Part shown: piece after piece, positions 37,467-46,330 of the stretch
Numbering within the stretch: position 1 is the first letter of the stretch
How the letters are laid out: the number at the start of each line of letters is the position of its first letter
Assembly (NCBI RefSeq): GCF_002284535.1
Contig: NZ_NPKH01000023.1
Span: forward strand, 155,767 to 219,766
Length of the DNA: 64,000 nt
DNA from: Mesorhizobium wenxiniae
GTDB taxonomy: Bacteria > Pseudomonadota > Alphaproteobacteria > Rhizobiales > Rhizobiaceae
Direction: 5' to 3'
Notes under the pieces: model-generated
What the model was told of the DNA's origin: nothing
Databases searched by the model: none
Seen by the model: the letters and a program-made list of their open reading frames with translations, nothing else
Translations under genes and position numbers: made by a program

Positions 37467-37844
37467 ATGATCCGCGCATCGCTTTTCCTTGCAGCTTGCC
37501 TCGCCGCCAGTACGGCATTCGGGGCGCGGCCGGCTCTGGCCGCCGAGTCGCCGTTCGAGCCGAAGCTGATGCGGCTGGCGGAGGTGCTTGGATCGCTGCA
37601 TTTCCTGCGTAATCTGTGCGGCGAGAAGGGCGACCAGTGGCGGGTCGAGATGGAGAAGCTGATTGCTTCGGAAAATCCGGACTCGGAGCGGCGCGCCCGC
37701 TTCATCGCCAGCTTCAACCGCGGCTACCGCTCCTTCGGCGGCACCTACACGCAGTGTACCGCCTCGGCGACCGAAGCCATCAGCCGCTATATGAAGGAGG
37801 GCGAGACGCTCTCGCGCGACATCGCCTCGCGCTACGGCAACTGA
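37467..37844 (+). CDS. TIGR02301 family exported protein
   Basis: 125 residues with a Sec signal peptide (MIRASLFLAACLAASTAFG, cleavage after ALA near residue 25). The mature part, PKLMRLAEVLGSLHFLRNLC and FIASFNRGYRSFGGTYTQCT, matches the alphaproteobacterial family TIGR02301 of unknown function; two cysteines (LRNLCG, YTQCTA) probably form a disulfide in the periplasm. Follows the Nudix gene. Confidence 0.85.
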   Translation: MIRASLFLAACLAASTAFGARPALAAESPFEPKLMRLAEVLGSLHFLRNLCGEKGDQWRVEMEKLIASENPDSERRARFIASFNRGYRSFGGTYTQCTASATEAISRYMKEGETLSRDIASRYGN

Positions 37845-38151
37845 CCTTGACACCTCGCTGCGTGTCCGGTGGCGCCTTCATCCCTGTGTTGCACTTTTGC
37901 AACGGTATTAACGAAACGTTACGGCGCGGATGCGGAATTAACTCAAACTGAAGGTTTTCATCCCGCTCGCCGGCCTAATCGGCTAAGTTTGAATCGGATC
38001 GAACGCAGGTTTGCAAAACGTGACGAGCCCTTGTCGAAACGACCCTAGAAATGTCGTATTTACAAGTACTTACTTAACCTGCGTGTAAAAGGGACAGCCC
38101 AAGCCTGATCCGCATCTGCCGGATCGCCGCTTGAAAAGGGTGGACATCGCA
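37845..38151. other. Intergenic gap, probable promoter area
   Basis: 307 bases with no gene seen. AT-richer than the coding DNA around it. Includes AAGTACTT (38064-38071), a perfect 8-base palindrome followed by ACTTAACC, and AGGGTGG (38138-38144) as a ribosome binding site for the next gene. Confidence 0.35.
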
Positions 38152-38409
38152 ATGGAACATGCCGTCAACGACATCGACGCGCTGGTCAGGGAAGAAAAGC
38201 GCCTGACCGCCGTGGAAAGCCACAGCGAGGCCTGGGCGGAAGGGCTTTCGGCTGGAATCGAGCCGGAAATCATCGCCGAGGCGGCCCTTGAAACGGCGTT
38301 CGGTGAAATGCTGCGCGCCAATGGCGAGACCTCGGCCCTTGCCCTGCTCGACCGCATGCGTGAAAAGGTGATAGCCGGGGCCTTCGAACCAGGACGGCTG
38401 CGGCACTGA
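38152..38409 (+). CDS. Hypothetical protein, helical and acidic
   Basis: 85 residues from ATG 38152 (an in-frame GTG at 38140 and TTG at 38131 are alternatives). Begins MEHAVNDIDALVREEKRLTA, rich in Glu and Ala and predicted mostly helical; GIEPEIIAEAALETAFGEM is the most conserved-looking part and resembles the helical proteins of unknown function found in Mesorhizobium. No domain recognised. Confidence 0.6.
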   Translation: MEHAVNDIDALVREEKRLTAVESHSEAWAEGLSAGIEPEIIAEAALETAFGEMLRANGETSALALLDRMREKVIAGAFEPGRLRH

Positions 38410-38496
38410 ACCGGCATCAGGCTCTTTGACGACGGCGTGCCGCTTGGGCGGTCATGCCCCGGGCACCTGGGCGGGCCTGGGCATCTGGACGGAATC

Positions 38497-39315
38497 ATGG
38501 AGAGGCAGGCGGTGAATTTTTCGACGTCAGGCCAGCCGCGTGGCTTGGCCCTCAGCATCCGGCTCGTCGCTTTTTGCGCCGCGGTCCCTCTGGCTTTTTG
38601 CCTCGCAAGCAGCCCTGCTTATGCGCTGAGTGAAATCAAGCGCGAGGACCTGCCCTCGCCAGTCACGCCGCCCGCCGATGACGACATGTCGCCGCCCGGA
38701 ACCGCGGTGCCGATGCCCGATCCGCTCGGCACGACACCGCCTGCGACCAACCTGCCGAGGCCCCCCGACGAGCGGGAACAGGTCGAACCGGAAGGGCCAA
38801 AAGACGATGGTGGCATGGCCAATCCGCAAGCCGATCCGGATGAACCCTTGCCCGAGGTCGTCTACGATCTCGGCAAGCTGCCGGAGCCGGTCAGGCGCAT
38901 GCACGATTTGATCCTCGAGGCCTGCAAGAGCGGCGACATCGAAAAGCTCCGGCCGTTGATCGGCCAGGGCGATACGATGACCCAATTGTCGCTGAGCGAG
39001 ATCGAAGGCGACCCGATCACCTTCCTGAAAAGTCTTTCGGGCGACACGGAAGGCCAGGAGATCCTCGCCATCCTGGAAGAGGTGCTCAGTGCCGGCTATG
39101 TCCATGTCGATGCCGGCACGCCGCAGGAGCTCTATGTCTGGCCATATTTCTTCGCGCTGCCGCTGGACAAGCTCGACGCCAGGCAGCGGGTCGAGCTATT
39201 CAAGATCGTCACCGCCGGCGACTATGACAGCATGAAGCAGTTCGGCGCCTACATCTTCTACCGCGTCGGCATCACGCCGGACGGACAGTGGACATTCTTC
39301 GTCGCCGGGGATTGA
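38497..39315 (+). CDS. Secreted hypothetical protein
   Basis: 272 residues. A twin-positive start and hydrophobic stretch (LVAFCAAVPLAFCLASSPAYA) form a signal peptide cleaved near residue 46. A Pro/Asp/Glu-rich linker of about 80 residues precedes a folded region (about 120-272) with MHDLILEACKSGDIEKLRPL, which resembles a single helical repeat, and YVWPYFFALPLDKLDARQRVELFKIV. The end (YRVGITPDGQWTFFVAGD) is well formed. This is a conserved rhizobial family of unknown function, predicted periplasmic. Start ATG 38497; 20 more in-frame codons are possible upstream. Confidence 0.75.
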   Translation: MERQAVNFSTSGQPRGLALSIRLVAFCAAVPLAFCLASSPAYALSEIKREDLPSPVTPPADDDMSPPGTAVPMPDPLGTTPPATNLPRPPDEREQVEPEGPKDDGGMANPQADPDEPLPEVVYDLGKLPEPVRRMHDLILEACKSGDIEKLRPLIGQGDTMTQLSLSEIEGDPITFLKSLSGDTEGQEILAILEEVLSAGYVHVDAGTPQELYVWPYFFALPLDKLDARQRVELFKIVTAGDYDSMKQFGAYIFYRVGITPDGQWTFFVAGD

Positions 39316-39348
39316 GCGGCATTGCCCTTTCCTACCCTCAAGCCCGCT

Positions 39349-39410
39349 TAGAGCATCGGAGTGGGTCCCCGCTTTGGGAAAGCCGATGCTCAAAGAAAGA
39401 GATAGACCGG
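39349..39410. repeat. Small inverted repeat, family C-like
   Basis: GAGCATCGG (39351-39359) and CCGATGCTC (39383-39391) form a perfect 9-bp stem. It starts TTAGAGCAT like the elements at 19215 and may be a short member of that family, or a terminator between the convergent secreted protein and pyrC genes. Confidence 0.5.
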
Positions 39411-39439
39411 TGGTCCGATCGATTTGAAAGTCCGCCGCT

Positions 39440-40771
39440 TTAGACCGGCAGCGCCTCGGAAAACTCCACAGCCTTGCCCTGCCCTGGCGTGACGATCTCG
39501 CCTTCCCACATCACGCGGCGGCCGCGGACGACTGTTCCGACCGGCCACCCGGTTACTTCTCTGCCGTCATAGGGCGTCCAGCCGGCCTTGGAGCCGGCCT
39601 GCGCATTGGTGATGGTTTCGCGGCGCTTCAGATCGACGATGGTGAAATCGGCGTCGTAGCCGGCGGCGATGCGGCCTTTCCTGGCCATGCCGAAGATACG
39701 CTGCGGACCGTGGCTGGACAGGTCGACGAAACGTTGCAACGTCAGCCGGCCGGCATTGACGTGATCCAGCATGATCGGCACCAGTGTCTGCACGCCGGTC
39801 ATGCCGGACGGCGAGGCAGGATAGAGTTTTGCCTTCTCCGCCAGCGTGTGGGGGGCGTGGTCGGAACCCAGCACATCGACAATGCCTTGTGCAATGCCGT
39901 GCCAGATGCCGTCGTGGTGGCGCGATGCGCGCACCGGTGGGTTCATCTGGATCAGCGTGCCAAGCCGCGCATAATCGTCCAGGCTCAGCGTCAAGTGATG
40001 CGGCGTCGCCTCGCAGGTCGCGACGTCCTTGTGCTGTTCGAGGAAGGCGATCTCCTCTGCGGTCGAGATGTGCAGCACGTGAATCCGGGCGCGAACCTGG
40101 CGCGCGATGCGCACCAGGCGCTCGGTGCAGCGCAAGGCGGCGATCTCGTCGCGCCACACCGGATGCGAGGACGGATCGCCCTCGATGCGCTCACTCAGCC
40201 GCTCGCGCAACCGGAACTCGTCCTCGGAATGAAAGGCGGCCCGACGGCGCGTATTCCTCAGAATCGAGGCGACGCCCTCATCGTCCTCGACCAAAAGGTT
40301 GCCGGTGGACGAGCCCATGAATACTTTTATGCCGGCAGCACCGGGTAGCCGCTCCAGTTCGCCGGCATCCCCGGCATTGTCGCGGGTGCCGCCGACCCAG
40401 AAAGCAAAGTCGCAATGCATGCGGCCGGTGGCGCGCCGAACCTTGTCGGCAAGGGCTGCTTCGCTGGTGGTCAGCGGGTTGGTGTTGGGCATCTCGAAGA
40501 CGGCGGTGACGCCGCCCAGCACCGCTGCCCGCGAGCCTGTCTCCAAATCTTCCTTGTGCTCCAGCCCTGGCTCGCGGAAATGCACCTGGCTGTCGACGAC
40601 GCCGGGCAGGATGTGCAGGCCACGACAGTCGACCGTCTCGCCGGCTGATGGCTGGCCGAGATCGCCGATGGCGGCGATGCGCCCGCCGTTGATGCCGATG
40701 TCGCGCCGGCCCTCGCCATCGTGGTTGACCACCGTGCCGCCTGTCAGGATGAGGTTGTAGGTCGTGGCCAT
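39440..40771 (-). CDS. pyrC: Dihydroorotase, class I type
   Basis: Amidohydrolase of the class I dihydroorotase (TIGR00857) family, pyrimidine synthesis step 3. Metal ligands: VDSQVHFREPGLEHKEDLET (HxH type), GIKVFMGSS in place of the carbamylated lysine region, HVLHIST, CEATPHHL and LGSDHAPH with the catalytic Asp. 443 residues. In other rhizobia a similar gene lies beside pyrB, but here it stands alone, divergent from ygfZ. A paralogue of hydantoinase type is the alternative; motifs favour dihydroorotase. Confidence 0.88.
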   Translation of the reverse strand: MATTYNLILTGGTVVNHDGEGRRDIGINGGRIAAIGDLGQPSAGETVDCRGLHILPGVVDSQVHFREPGLEHKEDLETGSRAAVLGGVTAVFEMPNTNPLTTSEAALADKVRRATGRMHCDFAFWVGGTRDNAGDAGELERLPGAAGIKVFMGSSTGNLLVEDDEGVASILRNTRRRAAFHSEDEFRLRERLSERIEGDPSSHPVWRDEIAALRCTERLVRIARQVRARIHVLHISTAEEIAFLEQHKDVATCEATPHHLTLSLDDYARLGTLIQMNPPVRASRHHDGIWHGIAQGIVDVLGSDHAPHTLAEKAKLYPASPSGMTGVQTLVPIMLDHVNAGRLTLQRFVDLSSHGPQRIFGMARKGRIAAGYDADFTIVDLKRRETITNAQAGSKAGWTPYDGREVTGWPVGTVVRGRRVMWEGEIVTPGQGKAVEFSEALPV

Positions 40772-40854
40772 GCTGATCCGGTCTCTTGCGGGGGGAGTGT
40801 CAGCGGCTTACGTAATGGCCGACTGTTTTGCAACATCAGGTTCTTTTTCCGCCC

Positions 40855-41715
40855 ATGCCCTTTGCCCAGTTGAAAGACCGTGCCCTCATTTCCGTGTCAG
40901 GCCCGGATGCCGAGATTTTTTTGCAGAACATTCTGACCACCGACCTCGACGCACTGGCTGCGGGCGAAGCAAAACCTGGCGCCTTGCTGACGCCGCAAGG
41001 CAAGATCCTGTTCGACTTCCTGATCTCCCGCGCTGGCGAGAATTCCTTCCGCCTAGAATGCCGAGCCGATATATCAGACGATTTCATGCGCCGGCTGATG
41101 CTCTACAAATTGCGCGCCAAGGTCGAGATCGCCAAGTTAGATCAGGGGCTTGTCACCGTCGCGTGGGGAAGTGATTCAACCACTTCGCAATCTGATTCAA
41201 CGCCGGTTGCCGATGCACGGTTCCGCGACGCGTCCGTGACGCGCTGTTATGGCGGCACGGGTGAGGGCGGCGACCCGGCCGCATGGCAGGCTCTGCGCAT
41301 CGCCCATGGGATTGCCGAAAGCGGCTGCGACTATCCGCTCGGCGACGCCTTCCCCCATGATGTGCTGCTCGACGAGACCGGCGGCGTCGGCTTCAGGAAG
41401 GGCTGCTATGTAGGCCAGGAGGTGGTCTCGCGCATGCAGCATCGCGGCACCGCCAGACGGCGGGTGCTGATCGTTTCGGCCGAACGGCCCCTGCCCGCTC
41501 CTGGCGCCGAACTGACAGTTTCCGGGCGACCGGTCGGCACGCTTGGCACTGCCGCCGGCACGGCAGGCCTCGCCATAGCCCGTATCGACCGCGTCAAGGC
41601 AGCGCTCGACGCCGGCCAGCCGATCATGGCGGAAGACGTCCCTGTGTCGCTCGCCATCCCTGCCTGGGCGAAGTTCACCTTCCCGCAGCAACCTGTCGGC
41701 GCGGAGGAGACCTGA
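40855..41715 (+). CDS. ygfZ: YgfZ/GcvT domain-containing folate-binding protein
   Basis: Tetrahydrofolate-dependent protein needed for maturation and repair of some Fe-S enzymes; homologue of mitochondrial IBA57. The family signature KGCYVGQEVVSRMQHRG with its conserved Cys lies near residue 185-201. N-terminus LKDRALISVSGPDAEIFLQN is typical. 286 residues from ATG 40855; a frame extension to 40828 lacks an ATG. It ends in an ATGA overlap with the HD hydrolase. Confidence 0.92.
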   Translation: MPFAQLKDRALISVSGPDAEIFLQNILTTDLDALAAGEAKPGALLTPQGKILFDFLISRAGENSFRLECRADISDDFMRRLMLYKLRAKVEIAKLDQGLVTVAWGSDSTTSQSDSTPVADARFRDASVTRCYGGTGEGGDPAAWQALRIAHGIAESGCDYPLGDAFPHDVLLDETGGVGFRKGCYVGQEVVSRMQHRGTARRRVLIVSAERPLPAPGAELTVSGRPVGTLGTAAGTAGLAIARIDRVKAALDAGQPIMAEDVPVSLAIPAWAKFTFPQQPVGAEET

Positions 41716-42347
41716 TGGCGGCCGACCGTGCCGGCGCACCGCCGCGCGCTTGGCAGCGCATGCTGTCGGGCCGACGGCTCGATCTGCTCGACCCCTCGCC
41801 GCTCGACATCGAGATTTCGGACATCGCCCAGGGGCTTGCCCGCGTCGCCCGCTGGAACGGCCAGACCAGCGGCGACCACGCCTTTTCCGTCGCCCAGCAT
41901 TCGCTGCTGGTCGAGGCGCTTTTCGGCGAGCTGGTGCCAGACGCCCCGGCCGACGCGCGGCTGGCGGCTTTGCTGCACGACGCGCCGGAATATGTCATCG
42001 GCGACATGATCTCACCGTTCAAATCGGTGATGGGCGGCAGCTACAAGGAGTGCGAGCTGAGGCTGCAGCGCGCCATCCATCTGCGCTTTTCGCTGCCGGT
42101 CGAACCTAGCGCGGGCCTGCGCAAGGAGATCAAGCGCGCCGACCAGATCGCCGCCTATTTCGAGGCGACGCTGCTTGCCGGCTTTTCGACCGCCGAGGCG
42201 ACCGAATTCTTCGGCCGGCCGCGCGGCTTCAATGCCAACCGCTTCGATTTCACACCGCGTTCGGTGACCTGGGCGCAAAACGCGTTCCTCGAACGGTATG
42301 CGGCGATCGAGAAATGGCGGCGCCAAACAGTGCAGCCGGCCGACTGA
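41715..42347 (+). CDS. HD superfamily hydrolase, YfbR-like
   Basis: 210 residues with an HD domain: SVAQHSLLVEAL (His), AALLHDAPEYVIGDM (His-Asp pair) and the later KRADQIAAYFEATLLAG (Asp), the metal ligands of YfbR-type 5'-nucleotidases. Substrate is probably a nucleotide or phosphate ester. Its ATG overlaps the ygfZ stop by 4 bases, so the two are co-translated. Confidence 0.88.
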   Translation: MAADRAGAPPRAWQRMLSGRRLDLLDPSPLDIEISDIAQGLARVARWNGQTSGDHAFSVAQHSLLVEALFGELVPDAPADARLAALLHDAPEYVIGDMISPFKSVMGGSYKECELRLQRAIHLRFSLPVEPSAGLRKEIKRADQIAAYFEATLLAGFSTAEATEFFGRPRGFNANRFDFTPRSVTWAQNAFLERYAAIEKWRRQTVQPAD

Positions 42348-42383
42348 AAAAACGGTAAATTAACCGGAAAGGACAACAGTACC

Positions 42384-44549
42384 GTGTTCGATCACGGTCT
42401 GCAGGCGCGCCTCATGTCCGTCACTCATGCCAAGGCTGGTTCGCCCGTCCGCGGACGGAGGGCCGAAGGCATAGGCCTGCCGCGACGGATAGAAAACGAA
42501 CTGCGCAAACAGAATGATCGTTTTTCGGCCGCCGTCGAGAACATGTCGCATGGCTTGGCCATGTTCGATGCCGACGAGCACATGATCATCTGCAACGGCA
42601 ATTATATCAGCATCTTCTGCCTCGACGCCGAGATCGTGCGGCCCGGCATCCGGTTTTTCGACATTCTCCAGCACAGCGTCGACATCGGCGTCGCCTCGCA
42701 CAGCGCCGAAGAACTTTATGCCATCCGCAAGCCCTATATCGACCAGGCGAAACCTTCGACCTATGAGGAAACGCTGTCGGATGGGCGCATAGTTAACATC
42801 TCGCACCGGCCGCTTGCTTCAGGGGGCTGGGTGTCGATCTATGAGGACATCACCGAGCAACGGCGTGCCGAACAGGAACTGAAGGAGCAGCACCGCCGTT
42901 TCGACGCAGCACTCGCCAACATGTCGCAAGGCCTTTTGATGTATGACTCGGACGGCAGGCTGATCGTGCGCAACGAACGTTTCCTGGAACTCTACCACGT
43001 GACGCCGGCCGACATTCCGCTTGGCATGGGCCACCGCGACGCGCTCGAGCAACTCGTCCGCCTGGGTCTCTATGCAGAAATCGACATCGACAGCGAAATC
43101 TCGAAAACCGCGGCCTGCCTTCAAGCCGGAGAAATAAGGTCGACCTACCGCCATCTTGCCGATGGCAGAACCCTTTTGGTCGTGCGACGGCCGATGAGTG
43201 GCGGCGGATGGGTCGCAACCTTCGACGACGTTACCGAGCGCCGCCGCGTCGAAGAGCGCATGACCCACCTTGCGCATCACGACACGCTGACCAACCTGCC
43301 CAATCGCTCAATGTTCCGCGAACGGCTCGATCAGGCCTTGGATGAGGCCACGGACCTGGCGATATTCTCGCTCGACCTCGATCGCTTCAAGGCCGTCAAC
43401 GACACCTGGGGGCATCCGGCCGGCGACTGGCTGCTGAAATGCGTGGCCGAGCGGCTGCAACGTTGCCTACGCAACGAAACGGACGTAGTCGCTCGTTTCG
43501 GCGGCGATGAGTTCGTTATCATCCAGTCCAATACCAAAGGTGCCGGCGACGCGGAAAAACTGGCAAGACGCATTGTCGACATCATCGGAAGGCCGTTTCG
43601 CGACAAAAGCCGCGACATGCATATCGGCATCAGCCTTGGCATCGCCCTTTTCCCCAATGACGGCAGGGATGCCGACACGCTGCTGAAAAACGCCGACATG
43701 GCCCTCTACAGGGCGAAAAGCGAAGGACGCAACGTCTATCGCTTCTTCGAGCCAGGCATGGATGCGATGGTGCGGGCACGACGCGCACTCGAAACCGATC
43801 TGGAGGCAGCGCTGCGGCGGCAGGAATTCGAGCTCGACTTCCAACCCATCATGAACATCGCTTCCAGCGAAATCGTCGGCGCCGAAGCCCTGATGCGGTG
43901 GCACTCGCCGGCACGCGGCTTGGTGCCGCCAGACGACTTCATCCCGGTCGCCGAAGAGATTGGGCTGATCGTGCCGCTGGGAGAATGGGCGCTGAGGAAC
44001 GCCTGCACAGTTGCGGCGGGCTGGCCGGATGGGCTGCGTATCGCGGTCAATGTCTCGGCTGTGCAGATCAAAAGCGGCACCTTTGCCCGCAGCGTGATCT
44101 CCGCGCTGGCATTTTCCGGCGTGCCGGCCGATCGGCTTGAACTGGAAATCACCGAAACGGTGCTGATGGATGAGAGCGATACCGTGCTCAAGACGCTCAG
44201 CCAGTTGCGCGACCTCGGCATCCGTATCGCGCTGGACGATTTCGGCATCGGTTATTCGTCGCTCAGCTATCTCCGCCGCTTCCCGGTCGACAAGATCAAG
44301 ATCGACCGCTCCTTTATTCGCGACATCGACAAGCGCGACACGGCCGCGATCGTGCGGACGGTCATCGGCCTCGGTGCCCAACTTGGGATCACCGTCACCG
44401 CCGAGGGCGTCGAAACCGAAGCTCAGCTGGAGTTCCTGAGCAGGGAAGGCTGCGTCGAGGCCCAGGGCTATTTGATCGGCGCACCGTCGAAGGCGGCGGA
44501 CATCAATCCCCTGCCGAAGTCGCGCGCCGCGATCAGGCAATCCGGCTAA
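42384..44549 (+). CDS. PAS-PAS-GGDEF-EAL cyclic-di-GMP protein
   Basis: 721 residues, no transmembrane helix. Two PAS domains of the PAS-7 type (about 35-150, NMSHGLAMFDADEHMIICN; about 170-285, NMSQGLLMYDSDGRLIVRN), a GGDEF domain (about 298-455, ARFGGDEFVI near 371) and an EAL domain (about 470-710, EALMRWHSPARGL near 501; DDFGIGYSSLSYLRRFPVDK). Both catalytic motifs are intact, so it could make and break c-di-GMP. The inhibitory site is not canonical: RNETD rather than RxxD precedes GGDEF. GTG start at 42384 has GAAAGGA 10 bases upstream. Probably senses a cytoplasmic signal. Confidence 0.93.
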   Translation: MFDHGLQARLMSVTHAKAGSPVRGRRAEGIGLPRRIENELRKQNDRFSAAVENMSHGLAMFDADEHMIICNGNYISIFCLDAEIVRPGIRFFDILQHSVDIGVASHSAEELYAIRKPYIDQAKPSTYEETLSDGRIVNISHRPLASGGWVSIYEDITEQRRAEQELKEQHRRFDAALANMSQGLLMYDSDGRLIVRNERFLELYHVTPADIPLGMGHRDALEQLVRLGLYAEIDIDSEISKTAACLQAGEIRSTYRHLADGRTLLVVRRPMSGGGWVATFDDVTERRRVEERMTHLAHHDTLTNLPNRSMFRERLDQALDEATDLAIFSLDLDRFKAVNDTWGHPAGDWLLKCVAERLQRCLRNETDVVARFGGDEFVIIQSNTKGAGDAEKLARRIVDIIGRPFRDKSRDMHIGISLGIALFPNDGRDADTLLKNADMALYRAKSEGRNVYRFFEPGMDAMVRARRALETDLEAALRRQEFELDFQPIMNIASSEIVGAEALMRWHSPARGLVPPDDFIPVAEEIGLIVPLGEWALRNACTVAAGWPDGLRIAVNVSAVQIKSGTFARSVISALAFSGVPADRLELEITETVLMDESDTVLKTLSQLRDLGIRIALDDFGIGYSSLSYLRRFPVDKIKIDRSFIRDIDKRDTAAIVRTVIGLGAQLGITVTAEGVETEAQLEFLSREGCVEAQGYLIGAPSKAADINPLPKSRAAIRQSG

Positions 44550-44572
44550 GTGCGACAGGCCAGACGAGCCAG

Positions 44573-44845
44573 TCAAAGGTGTCCGCTCAATGCCTCCACC
44601 ATGTCCTTGTTCGTCGCCACAGGAACGATCTCGAATTCGACCAGATCCGCCCATTCGACGACCCACTGTTGCAGGAGCGTGACGTCATCGGCCTCCACCA
44701 GCAGGAAGCAGCGGCTCATATCCGCCGCGATCCAGCTGTGGTGCACAAGAAGCGCGTCCGGCTTCAGGCGGCCCTGGTCGCGGAAGCGACGGTAGATCTC
44801 CTTGCGATCACAGCCGCGAAAATCCTCGGTCACAAAAAACAGCAT
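44573..44845 (-). CDS. DUF3303 family protein
   Basis: 90 residues of the DUF3303 family (dimeric alpha+beta barrel-like fold): MLFFVTEDFRGCDRKEIYRR, HHSWIAADMSRCFLLVEADD, LLQQWVVEWADLVEFEIVPV. Found in many alphaproteobacteria without known function. Convergent with the GGDEF-EAL gene, 21 bases upstream of the stop of the RimK-like gene and on the same strand, so it could be the last gene of that operon. Confidence 0.8.
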   Translation of the reverse strand: MLFFVTEDFRGCDRKEIYRRFRDQGRLKPDALLVHHSWIAADMSRCFLLVEADDVTLLQQWVVEWADLVEFEIVPVATNKDMVEALSGHL

Positions 44846-44866
44846 CTCTGTCCCCCACTCGGATGA

Positions 44867-46330
44867 TTATCGCCCCGGCCGGTCGAGCCGCTCCAGGAAC
44901 CACTGCGTCAGCCGCACCCAGACCTCATCTTTTTCGCCGGAATCCTCCCAGCCATGGTCGAGGTTGGGATTGTCGTTGACCTCGATGACGAAGACACCGT
45001 CCTTGGTCTCCTTGAGGTCCACCCCGTAGAGGCCATCGCCGATACAGCGCGCGGCCCTCACCGCCGTCTCGATGACATGGGCCGGCGCCTCTTTCAAGGT
45101 AAAGGTCTTGATGCCGCCCTGGTCGGGCTTGCCGTTGGCCTTGTGGTTGACGATCTGCCAGTGCTTTTTGGCCATCAGATAGTGCACGGCAAACAGAGGC
45201 TGGCCGCCGAGCACGCCGACGCGCCAGTCATATTCGGTCGGAATGAATTTCTGCGCGATCAAGAGATCGGAATCCTCCAGCCATTCGGTGGCTAGCGTCT
45301 TCAGCTCCTCGAAGGTGGCGCATTTCTTGACGCCGCGTGAAAACGACGAGTCCGGGATCTTCAGCACCAGCGGAAAGCCCAGCGTCTGCGCCGCGATTTC
45401 GAGATCCGAGGTGCCGGCGATCATCACCGTCGGTGGCACCGGAACCTTGTTGTAGGTCATCAGCTCGTTAAGGTAGACCTTGTTGGTACAGCGGATCATC
45501 GACAGCGGATCATCGATGACAGGCATGCCTTCCTGCTGGGCGCGGCGCGCGAAGCGATAAGTGTGGTTGGAGATCGAAGTGGTCTCGCGGATGAACAGCG
45601 CGTCGTAGTTGGCGAGTTTGGCCAAATCCTTTTTGGTGATCGGCTCGATTTCGACGCCCATCTTTTCGGCGATCTTGGCCCAGTAGCGCAGCGACGAGAT
45701 CTCCGATGGCGGCAACTCCTCGTGCGGATCGACCAGCGTGGCGAAGGTGTAGCGCGCCGGCGTGCGGCCTTTGGTGTCACGCCACTCGCGGTTGGTGTAG
45801 GTCTCGAGGCACTGAAGGAAGCGCTTTTCTTCCTCCTCGGTCATCCTGGCCAGCGGATGGAAGCCGATCTTGCGGATCGACGCCCATTCGGAGCTGTCCG
45901 TGATGTGGACTTCCAGTGCCGGCGCGCGAAACCAATCGAACAAAAGCTTGGCAAAGCGATCCCATATCCTCGACGGGCCGATGCCGAAGAAGATGCAGAC
46001 TTTTTGCGGAAAGGCGCCGCCCAGATCCTTGCGGCACTTGTTGAGCGCGAGTTCCAGCTCCGGCAGCGCGTGATCGTAGAGCTTGCGCTCGGACAGGTCG
46101 ATCATCGTCTCGACCGTCGGGATGACCTTGTGTCCGCGCGAGCCGGCGAGCAGCGAGGCATAGTAGCCGCGGCTTTGATAGCCGTAATTGTTCGACAGGT
46201 TGATAACCTTCGGCCGCTGGCCGCGAAACAGCGCCGGATGGGCAAGGTAGTCGCGATTGGTGATGATCTTGTGCGGTGTCGCCACCTGATCGAGATCGTT
46301 CTGCCGGCCGGTAAGGATGACCCAGGTCAT
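44867..46330 (-). CDS. RimK-like ATP-grasp ligase with RLAN domain
   Basis: 487 residues. The N-terminal half (about 1-230) is the RimK-like ATP-grasp N-terminal (RLAN) domain: NLSNNYGYQSRGYYASLLAG, ARYTFATLVDP. The C-terminal half (about 285-480) is ATP-grasp: FPLVLKIPDSSFSRGVKK, LIAQKFIPTEYDWRVGVLGG, and VDLKE..FVIEVNDNPNLDHG as Mg-binding Glu/Asn segment. ATP-grasp enzymes of this type join a carboxylate to an amine, as RimK does with glutamate. Acceptor and donor here are unknown. Start GTG/ATG at 46330 overlaps the stop of the GNAT-peptidase gene by 4 bases. Confidence 0.9.
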   Translation of the reverse strand: MTWVILTGRQNDLDQVATPHKIITNRDYLAHPALFRGQRPKVINLSNNYGYQSRGYYASLLAGSRGHKVIPTVETMIDLSERKLYDHALPELELALNKCRKDLGGAFPQKVCIFFGIGPSRIWDRFAKLLFDWFRAPALEVHITDSSEWASIRKIGFHPLARMTEEEEKRFLQCLETYTNREWRDTKGRTPARYTFATLVDPHEELPPSEISSLRYWAKIAEKMGVEIEPITKKDLAKLANYDALFIRETTSISNHTYRFARRAQQEGMPVIDDPLSMIRCTNKVYLNELMTYNKVPVPPTVMIAGTSDLEIAAQTLGFPLVLKIPDSSFSRGVKKCATFEELKTLATEWLEDSDLLIAQKFIPTEYDWRVGVLGGQPLFAVHYLMAKKHWQIVNHKANGKPDQGGIKTFTLKEAPAHVIETAVRAARCIGDGLYGVDLKETKDGVFVIEVNDNPNLDHGWEDSGEKDEVWVRLTQWFLERLDRPGR

